Numbered from the stretch's first letter, positions 49,501 to 63,406 are shown. The stretch: DNA of 64,000 nt from Angiostrongylus vasorum (GCA_018806985.1 JADANN010000273.1:744001-808000); one strand, 5' to 3'. Numbers and translations are program-made. The notes: generated by a model from the letters alone, not told the origin.

Positions 49501-52500
49501 AAAAGAAAAAGACGTTAAAGGGATGATGATTGAAAAAGACACTCAACAAATACTCAGAATATGGAAAAGCGAGTAAAGTAAAGGATCTAATTCATTAAGG
49601 AAAATGTAGAGCAATAAAAAGAAAATAAAACTTATGAATCACGAAATCACGTAGATTGGATCTGAAGTGCTATGCCAAAGAATATTAAGGATTATTTAAA
49701 TGAGAGTCAATACGAGAAGAAGGCAACAGGACTATAAATGGAGCTACCAATCAATTGACAGGTATAGAACTCCACCATTACCTATAAGATTCAATAATAC
49801 ACTACTCTACTTTTAAGGCGGCGAGTGGTACCTCAAATACATCACATGACATGCACTCAGTGCTGAAGTGCGTTGATGAACAATTTCACCACTACACACC
49901 AGATACTGCAATCCAAACCAAGAAACAACTTTCTATTCCTGATCCTATTTCTTGTTACCGAGCAGTCCACTTATATAAAATGAAAAATATATGGGTTTTA
50001 GTAACTCTTTTTAATGCTGAAAAGTGCCATTCGTGCATGCTACGATGGACAAATGAGTTGAACTGGGCCAGAAAACCAAACAAGTGTTCTGAGGAGCGAC
50101 CACGCAAAAATAGGCAAATGCATTCTGGCCAAACTCACTGATTAATTTTGTTGACAAATCTCCTAGATATTACAGTTCAAGAAGCAGGTCATTCAAATGA
50201 ATAACGAATATGTGAAACGACACAAATGAATATCACGCAACTCGAAATTGTTCATACAAGAGCGCTTCAGAACTACTGCAAATTAATCAGCAATCAGCCT
50301 AGATATTTATTCTGTTTTTGGAATAACTACGAATTTAGAGAAGATACTAAGAGTTCACCTAGCGATAATTATTGCAGCTTTATTGTAGCCAGCAGCATTA
50401 AATCCAATAACACCTTGAAGTAGTGTTAAGAGAGAGGCACAGACGACCTTAACAGTAGATAAGAAGAATATGATACAGGTGTTGAAAAACATGTTCGATA
50501 AAACAAAATAAAAAGAAAAACCTGTTGTTGGACAGGAACGAATGAAGTACAAATTGCCAATAGACCTGCTAAACCAAGAGAAAGCGAGTTGAAAATGCGA
50601 GCTTTGTTGGATTCAGATAACCATATCCAAAGGTCCGACAATTTCCCTGAATAAAAACGTATCACCAGCACTTCATTAAACTACTAAATACTCCATTATG
50701 TGTGTAAAAAATATGGTGAAATAGGTAGGCATACTCTGTAACAGTACCCTATGCTGAAGTCTAAAGTACTCGTTTATATATTAGTCTTAATCTTCAGGGT
50801 TAAAACCTAGAGAGATTCCATGTAACGGATTACCTGCATCACCTGTAGTTTCGTTGATCGTCGAGTGACGGCAGTGGGAGCCAGCAAATCTTTCAATTTT
50901 CCCTGTCGCGTGCAAGAGTAGCCCAGTGGGTTCTGCTCGCTCAAGGAAACTCGTCGAACATCATGTCTTTCTTCTAGGCTTTTCGTGAAGAACTGTGACC
51001 ATCGGGGCGGTGCTCTTCTTGCAGTACGCTTGACATCCGGAGGAATCCAGTTACTAACGGCTTTTGTCCATCGGTTGTCATTCATACGCATTACGTGCCC
51101 GGCCCATCTTATCTTCGACTGTTTGGTGTACAGAACGGCATCTTTGATTTTTGATCGTTGACGCAGGACGGAGCTTCGGATTTCCTCCCTTACTTGTGTG
51201 ATGCGGCATACTCCTAGCATGTTCATTTCGACTGCTCGTACAATAACGCTGAGTAATCATCCTGCTTACGCATCGACCAGGTTTCAACGCATACGTTAAA
51301 GCAGGAACTACCTTTGAGCGGAAAAAGGTGGGCATGGAGACGGGTGTTTTTGTTCTCTTCACTACACTCTCGATTGTTATGAAAGCTCCTCAATCCGCTC
51401 GTTTCCTTCTGCCCAACTCTGGAGCTAAGTCGTTCATCATGTTGATTTCCCGGCCTAGATAGACATAAATGGAGCATCCTCACGAACATGGTTTTTGTGA
51501 GATTTATTCGAAGTCCAATCTTTCCACAGGCTTTTTTCAAAGTCGGCAACCATTCGTTCCGCCTAGCTAAAGTTTGGTGTTATAAGGGCGATGTTATCAG
51601 CAAAGCGAAGATGGTGCAATTGCCGATCGTCGATTTTCACTGCCATATTATCTCATTCCAGTGTTCGCATGACGTTCTCAAGGGTAGCGGTGAATAATTT
51701 TGGCTAGTCGGTGTCGCCTTGCCTAACCCCTCTTTTGACGTCGATGTTAACATCGTTGTAGAATGGTGATATCATGGCTGCGAAATTTTTGTAAAGCTCA
51801 CGAAGAACTTTTTATATACCAGTAGGCACTCCTTGACTATCGAGGACTTCCATGACTACTTCTATCCCAATCTATTTGATAAGGAATGAAATCCACTGCA
51901 CGATCAGTACAACGAAAATACGTTGCAACATTACTTTCACTGTATAAACTTGGAAGCAATAGATGTGGATTTAATCTAAACAACCGCAGGTATAGCAGAT
52001 TACCAAATAACAAAAGGGAGTTCCATCATTTACAGATAGCATGCTTCCAGTTTTCTTACATCGAGAGAGGAAGCCAATTTTGATGGACAATGAGGTCGAA
52101 TGAGCAGGTGCTGGTAGTAATTGGCACCTCACCGAAACAAATATACCGTAGAGCCAACACTTGTTCTCTTGATGCTCTAATAATCAGGGTTGTACATCCT
52201 TGAATGAAAAGGGAATGGAGCAACTTTCATTTAAACTGGTTCCTTCGCTTATAGCTCAACTAATCATAACAATGGCAAAATCTAAGCATGTGATGAGCAT
52301 TTGAATTTTTTTAAGCGAAGACAAACTTCCTATAACACCTCTAATGCTTTACCACCTCGTGGTGGTTAGGAGTTTTAATGGATGTGAAGAGGTAGTTTGA
52401 TATTTCCTTTTAAAAGACCAACTAAGAATAAACTAGTGCCAAGTATAACTGCGATTCAAGCAACAACACGTTTACTAACTAGCCAACCGTTACGTCATCG

Positions 52501-55500
52501 GAAAGCCCTAGCGCATCCTATGAGAATACAGAGAAGTAAAATTTTTACCAGATCTGAGAATTATCATTTAAATGGAAACTGGGTAAGAGCCTTCGTCATT
52601 CTTGTCATTGATGAAGACGGTCCATTCAACTACTCAAACAATTTTGGTCAGCTACTGATGACTTCAGTACCAGAACTGTATCCAAGACGTGTAGAAAGCT
52701 GCGCATAATTGGACTCATAGACTAGACTGGAACAATTAACAAGACACTAAATATATTATACCAATCAGCTCTTTTTGATTTAGGTAATACTGTGCCGTTT
52801 AGCAATAAAATCTGTGAAGAAACAGTTTGTCACTTCCTTCAACATTTCTTACTACAAGATATATAAAAAGTAGAGGTAAATAAGCGAAGTATAAAGAGTG
52901 GATTGTCAAAGCCTTGCTAATAAGTTGAGATCAGTGAGATTGCCGCTGAAAACTTCACCAGATGTTGTCATCCTTCCGCCTTGTCGAAAATAACAAATAT
53001 ACTGGAAAATCCGAAGTCTGCGGTAATAACCAAAAAAATATTTTGGAACGTTAAGGAAAAATCAAGAAAAAAAACATCTCAAAGAGACAGTTCTGAGAGA
53101 TGTTACAGATATCAAAAAGTGTATTTGCAACGCCTGACACCAAAATGACCAACCGAAACCATCGTATTATTCTGAAGAGGTTCGACGGTCTCCAAAAGCA
53201 GACTGATAAGTTCACTTACTGCAAAATTGCTGCAATGTCATGGAGAGTTTCGTCCAGCGATAAGCAGGCAGGATGTGCAATACATCTAGCTAGCATTTTA
53301 AGCGCCGATCTACTACTTTTGTAAACATGAAATACAGAACATTCATACATGCAGTTTACCATTTCATAGGATATCGATACGTGTCAAACGCAGGGAAAAG
53401 ATGACAGCATCTTCAGTAAAGCATGACCATAAGAACAATATTCGTCTGTTGCAGTTCCGTGAAGAGAAATGCTTTGGTGGCCATGAAGATTCAGAGAATT
53501 CTTCGCTGGAGAGAGCACTCCAGATGGTAGTGAACTGCTTCTGCGGCATGAAGTATAATACATGAGTACACCAGCAGTTAATTAAATTGCTTTCCATACC
53601 GACATAGCAGAATAGATATTGTTACCATACAGAAGCGCACATGACGACCTTTTCGAGAAGCTTGAGTGGCTGGTATGATTAACATATGACTTATTTATTG
53701 CGCGAGGTGAAAAATTGTGGGTGGTCCTACATAGGTAGCAGATCATAGTGGGCGCTGGCTGTTATGTGTTCGTTTATTAACACATGCACCACATTTTTCG
53801 TTGATGACGGTGCATAATTGGGGCAGAGTTGAAGGGACTGTATCTGGTTCAATCAAACCAAATACGTTTGAATCTTGGATTTACTTTATCGAAATCCTCA
53901 GCACATTGCTTCTGTAGACTGGCGGAGGGGGTTACGTCATGCGCCATTATAGAGATGATGATGGTCCGTTTATCTTTCCACGTGTGCGCCATTGGTTTGG
54001 TCTTATTATGTTTAGTCTTCAGTTGTCCCTCTCTCCATCGATAACCGATATGGGAACTCCTTTTCCCAGGATCGACTTCCTATTAGCCTCGTAATAGAAA
54101 TATGAATGCGTCGTTTTCTTGTTAAGCAATGGAGAGGATGCTACACAGCATGCACTTACTTCTACAGAAAAACACACAACACAATACAACAGTAGCTGAC
54201 GTTTCGCCAGTATCGCCTTCTTTAGAGCCTACAAGTGTATACTGATATACAATTTATTAGGCCAAACGCTTCAACAACACTTACAAAAAAGAAGAAAAAC
54301 TCTGCAGCAATTACATGATCAACAGCTTCTCGAAACACCCACCGCTTTTTTTCGTGACTTCCAATGAGGAAGGTTAGAGCAGCCGATTATAGTCGCATAT
54401 GGTTGATGCGTGCAACACCCCACACCAGAAATTGATGCGAAGAAACGGGGCCAGGTCGCGTGTGACCTCTGGGCATTCCTCCCTGCTATTCATTGTGTGG
54501 TTTTTGGCATCTATCCAAAGAGCCTCAAGAAGTTTTCGCGCTGGTGTTCTAGTCTCCTGCGCAAGGATATTGACTTTTACTTGAAAAAATCTTCTCCGCT
54601 ATGCTTTTGTATCCTATGCGTGCCAAGCGGAATACTTTGTCTTGTTTTTTCGTTTGCCATCTAGGTACGGAAATACAAGGGTCTACCCGTTTCGCCAATA
54701 TATTCATCTCCGCAATCATTACAAGAGATCAGGTATATCGTACCTGAACTCATGCGGTCACCGTCCCTGCGGTAAGGGCAAATTACGGAAATTGTTTCTG
54801 CACATAGACGGTCATACAAGCGGTTACGAACTAACTGACGACGTACAGGATCCGGTGGTATTTCAACTATCGCTACCAATTCCTGTAGACCTGCCCTTTT
54901 TAGGCATCGTTTTATAGCTATGCTTACTTCATCGCTGATAGAGGGCAACATAAACGGGACTTTCTCTTGGCCAAGTGTTTCGTTTCGGCGCGTCGCTCTC
55001 CTTCTAAACTTATCTCGTGCGGTAACTACTTCGTAGCTATTGGAGGTGGCTATTTGCCGAGCCGAGTCGCGCGATTCTCCCTTTAGTTCCCTGGCTGTGC
55101 AAACAGAGGTGGCTGTTCGAAACATGTTTCTCACAAGCGCCCTCTTTTTGTGTGAAGGGTGGGAAGAAAGGAAATGAACGAGGATGTTCTTGTTATTTGG
55201 CTTTCGGTACCACTTTGTCATGTAACCGCTACTTAATAAGTTGATTTAAAGGTTTAGAAATGGAAGCCAGGTCTCTTTCGGTTTCTCCAGGGTGAATTTA
55301 ATATACTCAGACTGCTCATTCAATAATTCAAAGCATTTGTCCATCTCCCTACTGAGTAGAGAAGACGACACAACAATCATCTATATATCTGCAGTAGAGT
55401 AGCGGCCGGAGATCGATAACCGGGGCTTCTGTTTTAGACATGAACGCAATGGCAAGAGTTTCCTTTTATTTTTCTCTCCGAATGGAGTAATCAGAGGGTT

Positions 55501-58500
55501 TAATTTTTTGCTCAGTCTGACGAGCAATGAAATAATGATATACCAATTATTGATGGGCAGGTGCATTCCTCGTTAAAATAAATCGTTTATGGGCTTGATC
55601 ATCACTGACCCAGCCACCCTTTCGATTTTTTTTTGAGTCACCTTCATTTGTATACAATGAGATGTTATGTGTGCAACCATTTATTGCGAGGATAGTAAGA
55701 GTGGAATGGGACTTTCTTTCTCAATAGCACGAGAGAGTCGTCAATGTACATCCTTTGCTTGCCTGTGTACTTTCTTATAATTGATATGTTTACGGCTCAT
55801 ACAATTAATTTTTTTGACTATAACTGATTTAGTTCCTACTTCGAATCCGTAAGATAGATCACAACTCTTGCATGAATTCAGTGGACTTAGGACAAAAAAC
55901 CTTCAAAAACACCGAATTATAACCCATTTAGTTAATATAACATGCAAAGTATGACGGAAATGTGACTGAGTAGAGTATGAGATTCTTCTTTCTTCAATAA
56001 ACACCAGAGTTTGATAAAGCTCGAAAAGAGCTCCCGGCGTTGATCAATCCCTGAGGGATACGTCATGTATTCGACTTCACTGAGCATCGCTGGAGGTGAT
56101 TAAATGCTCATCTGGCCTTTACAGTGACTAACGGTGGCTACCGATGTATCGAGCCAGTGCTGCCATCCTTCCAGGCAAATCTGGTACCAATGTGTCGACT
56201 GTGGAGGGATGGAAGGCTTGATAGGCCTCGGGCGCGGGATAGATCGCATGCGTATTGCAGTGCGCCTCCGACCACCACGCTACACGCGCAGGAGGGCTGG
56301 ATGTGTCCCGAAAACATGGAAAGATATAGGGGAAATATACATAAGATGTAGGACACAAAAGGCCACAGAGATGTGCGAAAAATTATGTAGAAAGCCATAT
56401 TATAAGCAGAAAACAACCAACAAAAGTTGCGGCTACTTTCGAGAGCAAAGTTTACTGTACGCAACGAGTTCGGACCGTAGTAATATACGAGAGGATAGCC
56501 GAAAGAGATAAAAGATATAATATAAAGAATATGAAACATATAACTATAATACCCACCACTAACAAGCTTGAAGATGAGCTGCAAAATGAACGAAATCGTG
56601 TTGTACTGAGAAGCAGCAAAATCTGTCATATGGAGAGCTTTCTTCAGGATTAATGGCCCAAACGTCATGAAAACCGAAATGCCACCAAAGTTTCCAAACG
56701 CAGCAATGAGACATGACCACACCGATAACGAAGTGAAGAAAGCTCTAAACATTTTATTAATGTCACAAGTTCCTTATTTAAATACGTAGCAAATAGATGT
56801 GGATGGACATTCTTGACATCATTTAGATCATTTCTGCTGATGGGATGTTGCGTAATAGTTAATATGGATCACTGAAGCGTCATTTTCCAAGGATTCACTG
56901 CGATTTACCAACGGCTGAACCATTAATATCAAAATTTTGATGTAGCATTGCTTACCTGTAGGGGAACTGCTTCGTGCTGTATTCGGGTGACTCGCTTATG
57001 ACACTTCTGAAATACATGGAATGGCATCCTTTCTCAAATAAGGAAACAAAACTATTTTGTCAATTGTAGGACAAACTTTGCAGATATTGAAAGCGTGGAT
57101 ATGGAGGAGAGTTATGTTGCAAATTTGATCATTTAACAGTAATTTCAGTGGTTTCCTTCTTCGCAAAAAGTTTTTTTCATTCCGCATTATCCGTATTTAA
57201 CCAGCAGCTTTTGAACAAGGCATTGTAGAACGAATGTTATGCATGGCACATCCAAGCTAATAAGATGGTAGCGCATTGTAGAACGAATGCTATGCACGGC
57301 ACATCCAAGGTAATAAAAGATGGTAACACATTGTAGAACGAATGCTATGCATGGCACATCCAAGCTAATAAAAGATGGTAACACATTGTAGAACGAATGC
57401 TATGCATGGCACATCCAAGCTAATAAGATGGTAGCGATTGTAGAACGAATGCTATGCACGGCACATCCAAGCTAATAAAAGATGGTAACACATTGTAGAA
57501 CGAATGCTATGCATGGCACATCCAAGCTAATAAAAGATGGTAACACATTGTAGAACGAATGCGATGCACGGCACATCCAAGCTAATAAAAGATGGTAACA
57601 CATTGTAGAACGAATGCTATGCATGGCACATCCAAGCTAATAAAAGATGGTAACACATTGTAGAACGAATGCGATGCACGGCACATCCAAGCTAATAAGA
57701 TGGTAGCGCATTGTAGAACGAATGCTATGCATGGCACATGCAAGCTAATAAGATGGTAGTGCATTGTCAAGCTAATAAGATGGTAGTGCATTGTAGAACG
57801 AATGCTATGCACGGCAGATCCAAGCTAATAAGATGGTAGTGCATTGTAGAACGAATGCTGTGCACGGCAGATCTAAGCTAATAAGATGGTAGTGCATTGT
57901 AGAACGAATGCTATGCACAGCACATCCAGGCTAATAAGATGGTAGTGCATTGTAGAACGAATGCTATGCACTGCACATCCAGGCTAATAAGATGGTAGTG
58001 CATTGTAGAACGAATGCTATGCACTGCACATCCAGGCTAATGAGATGGTAGTGCATTGTAGAACGAATGCTATGCACTGCACATCCAGGCTAATGAGATG
58101 GTAGTGCATTGTAGAACGAATGCTATGCATGGCACATGCAAGCTAATAAGATGGTAGTGCATTGTAGAACGAATGCATGCACGCACATCAGGCTAATAAG
58201 ATGGTAGTGCATTGTAGAACGAATGCTATGCACAGCACATCCAGGCTAATAAGATGGTAGTGCATTGTAGAACGAATGCTGTGCACTGCACATCCAGGCT
58301 AATAAGATGGTAGTGCATTGTAGAACGAATGCTATGCACTGCACATCCAGGCTAATAAGATGGTAGTGCATTGTAGAACGAATGCTATGCACTGCACATC
58401 CAGGCTAATGAGATGGTAGTGCATTGTAGAACGAATGCTATGCACGGCAGCATCCAGGCTAATGAGATGGTAGTGCATTGTAGAACGAATGCTATGCATG

Positions 58501-61500
58501 GCACATGCAAGCTAATAAGATGGTAGTGCATTGTCAAGCTAATAAGATGGTAGTGCATTGTAGAACGAATGCTATGCACTGCACATCCAGGCTAATAAGA
58601 TGGTAGTGCATTGTAGAACGAATGCTATGCACTGCAGATCTAGGCTAATGAGATGGTAGTGCATTGTAGAACGAATGCTATGCACTGCACATCCAGGCTA
58701 ATGAGATGGTAGTGCATTGTAGAACGAATGCTATGCACTGCACATCCAGGCTAATAAGATGGTAGTGCATGTGCATGCATGCATATCCAGGGTAATGAGA
58801 TGGTAGTGCATTGTAGAACGAATGCTATGCACTGCACATCCAGGCTAATAAGATGGTAGTGCATTGTAGAACGAATGCTATGCACTGCACATCCAGGCTA
58901 ATGAGATGGTAGTGCATTGTAGAACGAATGCTATGCACTGCACATCCAGGCTAATGAGATGGTAGTGCATTGTAGAACGAATGCTATGCACTGCACATCC
59001 AGGCTAATGAGATGGTAGTGCATTGTAGAACGAATGCTATGCACGACAGATCCAAGCTAATAAGATGGTAGTGCACTGTAGAACGAATGCTATGCACTGC
59101 ACATCCAAACTAATAAAATGGTAGTGCGTTGTAGAACGAATGCTATGCACGGCACATCCAAGCTAATAAGATGGTAGTGCATTGTAGAACGAATGCTATG
59201 CACTGCACATCCAGGCTAATAAAATGGTACTGCATTGTCAAGCTAATAAGATGGTTGCGCATTGTAGAACGAATGCGATGCACGGCACATCCAAACTAAT
59301 GAGATCCTGTTCTTCGGACGAGTTGGTCAGGCCACAAATATTGTAACTGATCAAGAGCCAACAAGGGTGTTTTCGTGGCAGAATTACAAATAGATAAGTA
59401 TCGCAGCGATGAATTGAACTTTGTGTCGATATAGCGGCATAAAGACCGTCGTTTATGTAGATTGTACTGGATGCCTTTTTTGGCGCACTTTTACCGGCAT
59501 GCTATGAGCTCAATACGTGTCGCGCGCGAAGAAAAATGAGGCCTTTCGTCGGTTGCCGCATAAAATTAACTTTGCCGCGAATTAATTAATAATAGACTAC
59601 TAGTAAAATTCTCAGTAACCCAAGTTTTTCGGTCTACTTCTGTTCGAAATTTTGATGTTAGAAATCATCGTAAACTCTAAAGTCGTATTCTTGCTCAAAG
59701 CCACTCAGTTTTACGGTTTGCGTCCTGTCAAAAAAATACGTAGAAAAAGAACTGAGAGCACCTACATAATTACTTGACCGTGATAGTTGAAAAGGATAGT
59801 CCCTGAAGAGTGTAACCCAGAAGACAGATGTGAAGAGGGAAACCAGACCATTGAAATAAAAGATTCCACGCCATGAGAGCCAGTCGCAGATCACGCCTGA
59901 CGTGGACATCAGAAAAAACAGTCCCACCTATAATAGAACATACATTCAAATCTATCAGTTTACACAACTTTTGTTTCATAGTTATCAGCAATTAATATAG
60001 GGATGCGTAAAGGAAATGGCAGATAACGGTTCGAATCAGTGAATGATGAGGATCTCAAAGATGCATGATAAGGGTGCATGATAACCATAACCTTCGCCTT
60101 CATCTACTCTTGATGCATTCCAAGATCGTCAAACGGAACTTCTCTATCATTTTAGAACACTTGAAGATGATTTCGAAAACCTTTTGCCAAAAATTCCTCT
60201 CTTCGATCTAGCTTTCTCAATGATTTTCGAAATGTGTGCAATTTCTCGAAGCAGATTTGTTTCCTCTTTCACCACACCCAAAGAAATCAGAAATTAATAT
60301 GTCAAGGGTGACTTCATGTTATCAACACTAGCACAGGTTCCTGGTTTATATGCAGCTTCATTTTAGTGCCCAATTTAAATCCATTTCTCATCTACGTCAC
60401 TGTTGGGAAAGAAAGCCATTCTAATTACTGTAAACTATGTCCTCAACCTTCACGGCTTATTGTTCTCATTTGTCATCGTTAGTTGTTTTAGTAACTTCCA
60501 ATAAAACGATTATGAAATGTTCCCTTTTCCTATCGACGCTAAACTCGTTAGTGCTGAGTGTGGAAGCAAATTTTTGTTTTATTTTTTTTCATTTTTCCAG
60601 CACGGCATCTATTGATTTCCATCTATAGACTTCCTTAGCGGTATGCTCGCATATGCCCAGATGACTTACAATGAACTTCTCTTATAAACCTTTATCGTTT
60701 TCGCCATACTAAAACAAAAAACTTTAATCAGGATTTCTCCCAAGCCGGAATAAACTAGAGGCAAATTTCAAGACAGAATTAAGCGCAGCCACAGCTTTTT
60801 CACTACAAACACACTTCCGAACCTGGACAACAAAGGATTCGAGTTTTTCGCCACCTATTGTGAATTCAGCGCAAAAGAGTAGAGATAGTCATGCCTCGAA
60901 CAACAAGAAATGGTCTTCTCTTATCAAAAAACAACGTTATGGAGGGGCTTTCTTCACCATGAAGAAGTTGCTAAGTATTGAAGTTGAAAACGTTAACTTC
61001 ATCCCTAGTTCTAAACATGACAAGCTCTTAAGAGTCAGGAAACGATTAATATCCGTATTTACTCGATGGAGAGTAAGCACAAAGCGTGAGTATAAGCTAC
61101 GAGTTTGCATTCCAAGATATATAATACTCTTCTACTACTACTTGAAACTTGTATACGTTACTGATGCGTATTGTTTCTCAGTGGTGTTCGTGTGGAATTA
61201 AACTTCCATTTGATCGCACAGAATTTCAATATTGGTGCCCGCATGAGTCACACATGAGTCATGTACGCCACGAAAATCAATGCGTTCTCCAACATTGAAT
61301 AATCTCATTCAAAATCTAAAGAGAATCAATATAACAAGACACAACTTTTTTCTACTCTATAGCAATAAAATTCTGATTTCTTCGAGTCAACAAAGTGCAC
61401 TTTTTCCTCTTCTTTTATTGAAGCTCCTATCCCAAACAGCAAAGCAAATGAAGAGCCGTAATTTCGTACACAATGAAAACATTCCCAATGTCTGGTAATG

Positions 61501-63399
61501 TTTTTATCTGCCTCCCTATCGTTAAGAAATTTAGGGAAATCACTTTTATCCACTTTGCATGGAACTTCCAACCTTAGAAAAATCCAAAAATAATAGAGGA
61601 CTTCAGGAAAAATTGTTTATCTACCGTTAGCTATAAATGCGACAGATCAGAACTATCTAACGATATATCGATTTCTAATTTCGCGAAGCATACTTTTTAC
61701 ATGACTAGAAACCACATGTTGTGCGGACTCCAGTACTTCTTTCACCCGATTCGTTTCCTCGCATTCGTCGGCCAAAATGCTCCTTGAATTTCTACCAGTT
61801 GCTAACGGCTCATTCCATCGGTTGTCGTTCACACGCATCACATGGAGAGCCAATCTTATCGTCGACAATTTGGCGTGTAGAATGACATCCTTGATTTTGG
61901 CCACTGATGTAAGTCGGAGCTTCGATCCCTCACTTGTGTGATACGAGATACTCTTACCATCCTCCTTCCGATTGTGCGTGCCATAACACGGAGTGATCAT
62001 CCGTCCTGATTTCACTGCGACCATGTTACTAACACAAACTTTAAGGCATGGAGAATCTTGGAGACGCAAGGATATCATTGAAGAAAACCTTCCGCATCTG
62101 ATATTGGAGGTCCATATTCGGAATGAAAACACTAAGTAAAGCGCTGATAAAAGAATGCAATCCACGTTTTGATCACAATCAGTCGTGAACTCCGTGAAAT
62201 ACCATTTCCTGGTTTGCTCAGATGGAGAGTAAACTGTTCTCACGAGGTAGCTGGTCACACGTCATCACTCAAGCAGCAGAACAACATTACACATTTTCAA
62301 TAGTTAACAATAAGTAAGAAAGAAAGCATCTCTACTTTCTAAACAAGTATTGTGAAGCTCAGTGACCACATCAATAAGATAAAACTTATAAAAATAGAGG
62401 ATAGAAATGTACCTGCGAATAACTTGTTAGTAATGATATGAACATTCCTCTCTCTGATTTGGAAGTCCAATAAGCAGTGACATGGCCAACAAGAGGAACG
62501 TTCGGAGCTACTGCCGCTCCTTGCAGGATTCTGAATCGTAAAAACGATTACTGAAAAGCTAGTAGAATCTTCTCCTGTTACACTTCACTAATATACACCA
62601 CCTTAAGAAAGGTGAAATTCCATTTTAACTCTCTCTACCTTCGTAATTAAAGAAAAAACAAAGTGTTTCACTTCAAGACTAGTGTGGTGTGTGGGTTCCA
62701 ATCGTACAACGGAGGCACAAGAATAGTGGTAATCGAAGAGATTAAGCAGCTGATGAAAATCGACCATCTAACATAGGACAATCCACCAAATACCATCATA
62801 ATAATGAGCATACAAAAATGTCCTAATGGATAGGACGAATAGAGCATACTTGTCTCCATAGCAGAGAAATACATCACTGGAGATGACGATGGATCACTAG
62901 AAACAAAACACATCTTCAAATCTTCAACAGATTTCGCTTTTCATTCACACTTGACCTTTCACTGTCGAACAAAGAATGTTCAAAGCGAATCATCTCAGTA
63001 GTTGTAACCTGCTTTATATGACTACTTCTATCTCAATTCCACAATATTGAAGTCATCCTCCACTTTATTTTTCAGTGACTAGTAGTACATCGTATATAGG
63101 GATGACTCCTTCTACCAATCAACGTTAAAGACACGACAACATTGTGCACACATTTACTGAATGTAAGTTGAACAGCTTATAACTCACCGCTGATAAATCT
63201 CAAACGTGTCAACTGTGCTGTTCACCTTACAGACTAGGGCGAAATTAAATGCGAAACTACACGAAAGCCCAATCGCTGACACACTGGTGGCTAAAACTAT
63301 GATCACATATCGCCATGGTGGTATTTCAGACTCCCGTTCCGTTTCTGCATCCTCTGAGAATGGTATAAGACTGTTGTCCTTGTCCTCCTCAGAATTCAT
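46558..63399 (-). CDS. Major facilitator transporter, SLC17-like
   Basis: Eleven minus-strand exons agree in phase: 63188-63399, 62672-62896, 62413-62530, 59779-59927, 59695-59724, 56956-57006, 56557-56744, 50522-50646, 50359-50447, 46812-46885, 46558-46715 (stop TAA). Total 1419 nt, 472 residues. An acidic N-terminus (MNSEEDKDNSLIPF) precedes TM1 (YVIIVLATSVSAIGL). Family signatures follow in order: LQGAAVAPNVPLVGH, YWTSKSERG, SWRGIFYFNG, FRDYP near the TM6 end, AAFGNFGG, GKLSDL, GFNAAGYNKAA and RQHAH before the last helices. This is the layout of SLC17-type organic-anion/phosphate co-transporters, of which nematodes have many; substrate unknown. Exon 59695-59724 needs a GC donor (TTTGA|gcaaga). 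Introns carry a PLE, SINEs, RTE scraps and a minisatellite. Confidence 0.9.
47925..47965 (+). ncRNA. Hammerhead-like motif, isolated
   Basis: ATGAAGA-A-GGC-gcaatcc-GCC-GAAAC-GTC-AGAT. Only the first core base differs (A for C). It lies directly before a SINE-like copy (47984-48243) in a transporter intron, without a full PLE terminal repeat around it. Confidence 0.45.
47984..48243 (+). repeat. tRNA-derived SINE-like repeat, copy 9
   Basis: Good plus-strand copy with a clear B-box-like GGGATCGAACCCCGCG after the head GTGTGCCGCAGTGGTCC. Tail 'cagggattgatcaacggcga'. It sits in the transporter intron between 50359 and 46885. Confidence 0.82.
50807..51880 (-). mobile_element. RTE-type non-LTR retrotransposon fragment
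   Basis: Decayed reverse-transcriptase remnant on the minus strand, frames shifting. Recognisable pieces in order: DVKRGVRQGDT, LRFADNIALITPN (Y/F-x-D-D box degraded to FADN), CGKIGLRINLTKT, then the typical C-terminal RSKIKDAVLYTKQSKIRWAG, HVMRMNDNRWTKAV and SLEERHD. The 5' part is missing. It lies in the transporter intron between 56557 and 50646. Confidence 0.85.
54064..55436 (-). mobile_element. Penelope-like element family 1, 5'-truncated copy C
   Basis: Minus-strand copy from the RT catalytic box to the 3' end. It keeps YCRYIDDCCVV (intact Y-I-D-D) near 55370-55400. The frame 54661-55221 reads WYRKPNNKNILVHF through the connector to TIYLISCNDC and YIGETGRPL of the GIY-YIG domain, then breaks. 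The hammerhead-like core at 54196-54234 is damaged (CTAAAGA). Of the copies here its coding part is the least decayed. It lies in a transporter intron in the sense direction of that gene. Confidence 0.85.
56033..56296 (-). repeat. tRNA-derived SINE-like repeat, copy 10
   Basis: Minus-strand copy, well preserved. The minus reading has the head 'gcgcgtgtagcgtggtggtcgg', body 'ggtaccagatttgcctgga' and tail 'cagggattgatcaacgcc'. It lies in a transporter intron. Confidence 0.8.
57220..59306. repeat. Minisatellite, 53-55 bp unit, about 38 copies
   Basis: A tandem array of about 2.1 kb in the transporter intron between 59695 and 57006. Most units are 53 bp, with fixed words GCATTGTAGAACGAATGC, TATGCACTGCACATCCAGG and CTAATAAGATGGTAGT. 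The left ~500 bp uses mainly a 55 bp variant (AATAAAAGATGGTAACACATT), so the array has at least two blocks. Some units are truncated (57764-57779, 58519-58540, 58760-58790, 59233-59250). GCATT...AATGC in each unit can form a small hairpin. Frames across it come from the repeat. Confidence 0.97.
61680..62070 (-). mobile_element. RTE-type retrotransposon C-terminal scrap
   Basis: Minus-strand remnant matching the C-terminal part of the 50807-51880 element: SYHTSEGSKLR, KIKDVILHAKLSTIR and HVMRVNDNRWNEPL. No RT catalytic motifs. In the transporter intron between 62413 and 59927. Confidence 0.7.
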
Positions 63400-63405
63400 T
63401 ACCCT
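63397..63405 (-). promoter_or_regulatory. Splice acceptor 4 nt before the transporter start
   Basis: The minus strand reads ATATTTCAG|GGTAATG, with the AG at 63404-63405 and the ATG at 63399. An acceptor this close to the start codon is typical of spliced-leader trans-splicing in nematodes. Upstream lie only a TA tract and a PLE, so the outron would be transposon sequence. Confidence 0.55.
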
Positions 63406-63406
63406 G

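Noticed and set aside
57220..59306. Tandem array as a CRISPR array or as coding repeats (minus-strand frames reading CIAFVLQC repeatedly)
   Set aside because: There are no unique spacers, units are contiguous, and 53 bp units shift the frame each repeat. The frames are by-products and the host is eukaryotic.
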